A stretch of 64,000 nucleotides of DNA from CAMLIZ01 sp036231905 (lineage in GTDB: Bacteria > Pseudomonadota > Gammaproteobacteria > Burkholderiales > Burkholderiaceae_C), in contig NZ_JAZARE010000001.1 of NCBI RefSeq assembly GCF_036231905.1, positions 496,001 through 560,000 on the forward strand, in the 5' to 3' direction. This document shows positions 61,892-64,000 of this stretch, one piece after another. Both the position numbers and the translations under genes were made by a program. The stretch's first letter is position 1. Every line of letters begins with the position of its first letter. The notes beneath the pieces were generated by a model. It was not told the DNA's origin. It made no database searches and saw only the letters and a program-made list of their open reading frames with translations.

Positions 61892-62623
61892 TCAGCCCGG
61901 CCGCACCTCGATGCGGTTGCGCACGTCCACCACGCCGCACACGCGCCAGGCATCCATCTCGGCCAGGCGCTTTTCCTCGTCGCGCGGCACCACACCGGCC
62001 AGCGTTACTACGCCACCGTCGCTGCGCACATTGATCTGGTCGGCATGGGCCAGGCGGTCCATCTCCAGCACCAGGCGGACGGCATCGGTGAGCTCGTCGT
62101 CGTTGTCGTCCTCGGCCGGCTCCACACGCAGCCGGTTCACCACGTTGCAGCAGCCGGGCGTGCGCCAGGCGATCGCTTCGATCATGCGCTTGTGCGACAG
62201 GCTGATCACCTTGCCTTCGAGCGTGATCTCGCCGCCTTCGCAGGCCACGCCGATCTCGCCGCTGGGCCAGTCGTGCTGCGCTTCCTGCACCATCTCGGTC
62301 TGGCCGCGGTGCTGCTGGCGCACGGTGCAGTTGTGCAGCTCCATGCACTGCTGCAGCGCATGCACCAGCGCGTCGCGCATCTCGCCATCGGGGCGGCGGT
62401 CGGCCACCAGGCGCACCCCGTCCACCACCGGGCCGTCGCCGCAGACCTTGCGCGCCAGTGCCAGCGCCACCCGCTTGGCGCTGATGCTGTCCACCTCGCC
62501 CTCGAGGCGCAGCGCCTCGCCGTCGCGCCGCACCTGGATCGGGAAGCGGCGCAGGTCGATCCGGGGGTCGGCCTCCAGCGCCGCGGTCACCTGCTGTTCG
62601 ATGTCACCATCCTGAGCTGCCAT
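61892..62623 (-). CDS. BON-domain protein, three BON modules
   Basis: This is a 243-residue soluble protein with three successive BON-like modules (about residues 8-75, 80-165, 170-240), each containing a core such as VRRDGEALRLEGEVDS, ITLEGKVISLSHKR and VVTLAGVVPRDEEKR. No signal peptide. BON modules bind lipids or stabilise envelopes in stress. AAAGGA six bases ahead of ATG 62623 favours this start over 62638. It is convergent with the GNAT gene, 4 bp apart. Confidence 0.8.
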   Translation of the reverse strand: MAAQDGDIEQQVTAALEADPRIDLRRFPIQVRRDGEALRLEGEVDSISAKRVALALARKVCGDGPVVDGVRLVADRRPDGEMRDALVHALQQCMELHNCTVRQQHRGQTEMVQEAQHDWPSGEIGVACEGGEITLEGKVISLSHKRMIEAIAWRTPGCCNVVNRLRVEPAEDDNDDELTDAVRLVLEMDRLAHADQINVRSDGGVVTLAGVVPRDEEKRLAEMDAWRVCGVVDVRNRIEVRPG

Positions 62624-62708
62624 GTCGATTCCTTTCATGCACTGAAGCGGGCGGACGCCCTGCCCAAGAGCGCAGCAACCGGTGAACCTGTGGCGCCCAC
62701 GCGCCGCT

Positions 62709-63341
62709 TCACGAGGGCAGCACGCCACCGGCCAGGCCGGTGCCGGCGGCGGGCTCGCGCACCGAGCCGTCCGGCCGTTCGTAAGTGCCTATCAGGCAGC
62801 CGCTGGCGATCGCGTACTGCTCCAGGGCCTGCAGCACCGCATCGCGGCCGGGCGTGGCCGGCAGCGCGCTGCCGGGCGCCAGCGCAAAGACCTGGAACAC
62901 GTACCGGTGCACGCCATGGCCGGGCGGTGGATCCGGCGGCAGCCAGCCGACGCCGAGGAAGGAGTTGCGACCCAGCTGCGCATCCGGGTCGGCCTCGGCC
63001 TTGTTCATCGCGCCTTCGGGCAGGGAGCCATCTTCGCCCGGCAGGCCTGCCAGGATGGCGTGCACCAGCGGATGCGGCGTGGGCGAGTCGGCGTCTTCCA
63101 CCACCACGATCACGCTGTCCGCGCGGGCGGGCACGCCGATCCATTGCAACGGCGGTGAGATGCCGGGGCCGTCGGCGGTGCAGTTCATGGGCAGGGGCGT
63201 GTGGTCCTCGAAGGCCAGGCTGCGCACCTGCAGCGCGCCCATGCCCTGGCGCAGGTCGACCCGCTGGAACAGGGTGTGGTCCAGGCCGGAGCGCTGCCCT
63301 CTCAGGGCGTGGCCGACGGCATCAGGCAGTTTTTCAAGCAT
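62709..63341 (-). CDS. YbhB/YbcL-type (Raf kinase inhibitor-like, PEBP) protein
   Basis: This is a 210-residue protein of the bacterial PEBP family. LQVRSLAFEDHTPLPMNCTADG, ISPPLQW and EDADSPTPHPLVHAIL are the conserved phosphatidylethanolamine-binding blocks, with HRYVFQVFALA following. Function in bacteria is unclear. No signal peptide. It is followed downstream by the BON gene on the same strand, 85 bp away. Confidence 0.88.
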   Translation of the reverse strand: MLEKLPDAVGHALRGQRSGLDHTLFQRVDLRQGMGALQVRSLAFEDHTPLPMNCTADGPGISPPLQWIGVPARADSVIVVVEDADSPTPHPLVHAILAGLPGEDGSLPEGAMNKAEADPDAQLGRNSFLGVGWLPPDPPPGHGVHRYVFQVFALAPGSALPATPGRDAVLQALEQYAIASGCLIGTYERPDGSVREPAAGTGLAGGVLPS

Positions 63342-63353
63342 GGGGATGGCAGC

Positions 63354-63587
63354 TCAGTGGCGCGCGGCGCGCGCTTCGCACGCGGCCAGGTAGGCCACCG
63401 CCGGCTGGGTGAGCCAGGGGTCGTCGGCCTGCAGGGCCTGGGATTCGAGGGCCACCAGATCGATGTCCACGCAGCGAGTGGTTGAGGCGAGCGTGGCATC
63501 GCGAGCTGCTGCCTTGTGGTCTGCAAAGGCTTTGCCGGACCACAAACTGCGGGCGAACGGATCCAGGAACGCTTTGAACATCAGCAT
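63354..63587 (-). CDS. Small hypothetical protein
   Basis: This is a 77-residue ORF starting MLMFKAFLDPFARSLWSGKA with a basic N-terminus and an acidic, hydrophobic middle (CVDIDLVALESQALQADDPW). No family is recognised. It precedes the PEBP gene by 12 bp in the same direction, which supports real expression, but the evidence is limited. Confidence 0.4.
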   Translation of the reverse strand: MLMFKAFLDPFARSLWSGKAFADHKAAARDATLASTTRCVDIDLVALESQALQADDPWLTQPAVAYLAACEARAARH

Positions 63588-63791
63588 GGCAGCCCCCAAC
63601 GGATATCGAGGCAACTCAGCAACCGGCGTGCCGGGAGGGCGCCCCCCTGACCATGGCCCCCCCGTCGAAGGAACGCTGCCTGCAGGGCTGGCCTATCGCC
63701 ACTGAAACGCGCTGCCGACCATGCCTGACACCGACGACCACGAGGTGCCCCGTTGAACCGCGGTGGCAGCGCAGCCACGGACCACGCCGCC

Positions 63792-64000
63792 ATGGTGAAC
63801 AGCGTCCGGGCCGTGCGGGATGCCGCCCGCCAGACCTTGTGGAGCGCTCGCCACAGCGGCCGGTGCGACAACGCGGTGCTGCGCCTGCTGCAGTCGGTGG
63901 TGCAGGCGTTCGACGGCCTGCTGGAGCAGGCGTGCAAGGCTGCTGGAGCAGGCGTGCAAGGCTGCAGGCGGCCCCACCGCAGACGCTGGGCAACTCACAG
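63792..64000 (+). CDS. Helical ORF open at window end, with 22-bp internal duplication
   Basis: An open frame from ATG 63792 reads MVNSVRAVRDAARQTLWSAR, LRLLQSVVQAFDGLLEQACK, suggesting an amphipathic helical protein. A 22-bp tandem duplication at 63921-63964 shifts the frame; without it the frame would go on KAAGGPTADAGQLT. The gene may therefore be broken, or the true frame may change at that point. The opposite strand is also open here. Confidence 0.3.
   Translation, partial: MVNSVRAVRDAARQTLWSARHSGRCDNAVLRLLQSVVQAFDGLLEQACKAAGAGVQGCRRPHRRRWATH
63921..63964. repeat. 22-bp perfect tandem duplication
   Basis: The unit CTGGAGCAGGCGTGCAAGGC plus TG is repeated without change. As 22 is not a multiple of three it alters the reading frame of the rightward ORF. 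Confidence 0.9.

Overview
The window is about 64 kb of GC-rich DNA, densely packed with short gaps and many ATGA/GTGA start-stop overlaps. Codon use, GntR and Lrp regulation, a fused aerobic 2-ketoacid oxidoreductase and a purine cluster of the puuD/puuE/uraD type all point to a Burkholderiales betaproteobacterium of the Rubrivivax/Leptothrix/Roseateles kind. That placement is an inference from gene content, because no rRNA or other marker is present. I saw no rRNA, tRNA or CRISPR.

Layout. (1) 1-6.8 kb: purine (urate to allantoate) catabolism: puuD (partial), an outer-membrane barrel protein, an M20 amidohydrolase, a UraD-AllC fusion, puuE, a GntR/FCD regulator and divergent hiuH, with a 14-bp palindrome between the last two. 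(2) 7.2-16.2 kb: lysine/2-aminoadipate catabolism (amaB-type dehydrogenase, aminotransferase, HglS-type 2-oxoadipate dioxygenase, a divergent LysR), then an Lrp regulator and a 1193-residue fused indolepyruvate-ferredoxin-type oxidoreductase. (3) 16.3-17.4 kb: a RES-Xre toxin-antitoxin pair. (4) 17.5-33.8 kb: first chitin/GlcNAc block: GH18 protein, two TonB-dependent receptors each followed by a NagX-like membrane protein, a GntR/UTRA regulator, a TPR protein, an ABC importer lacking an ATPase gene, and a cytosolic GH9 enzyme. (5) 33.9-36.2 kb: Asp/Glu racemase-like protein, flavin reductase and acetylpolyamine amidohydrolase. (6) 36.3-39.9 kb: a lower-GC run of gene cassettes separated by attC-like sites with no integrase in the window (a CALIN), carrying a trypsin-like protease, an R-x4-H protein, a DUF6602/PD-(D/E)XK-like protein and small ORFs, with an IS110-family remnant at one end. 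(7) 40-43.5 kb: AraC regulator, VOC protein and lipoproteins. (8) 43.5-54.5 kb: second amino-sugar block, all on the minus strand: BadF-type kinase, GntR/UTRA regulator, nagA, SIS deaminase, GH3 hexosaminidase, a long inverted repeat, then AmpG-like permease, GH16, ROK kinase, histidine kinase and FixJ-like regulator. (9) 54.6-57.8 kb: island-like stretch with an IS3-family relic, a Tat-exported GHL15-like protein of low GC and a desaturase fragment. (10) 57.9-64 kb: DUF1800/DUF1501 pair, XRE-cupin regulator with GNAT, BON protein, YbhB-like protein and small ORFs.

How it fits together. Blocks 4 and 8 look like one regulon. Extracellular chitin is cut by GH18, oligomers cross the outer membrane through the receptors, dimers enter by the ABC or AmpG-like carriers and are cut by GH9/GH3, sugars are phosphorylated by BadF/ROK kinases, and NagA plus the SIS deaminase feed glycolysis. 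Shared operators made of TGGTA half-sites spaced about 11 bp apart, 32 kb apart on the chromosome, tie the two blocks together.

The most unusual structures are the cassette array, the phased operators, the 200-bp inverted repeat inside the second block, and the coupling of a ROK sugar kinase gene to a two-component system.
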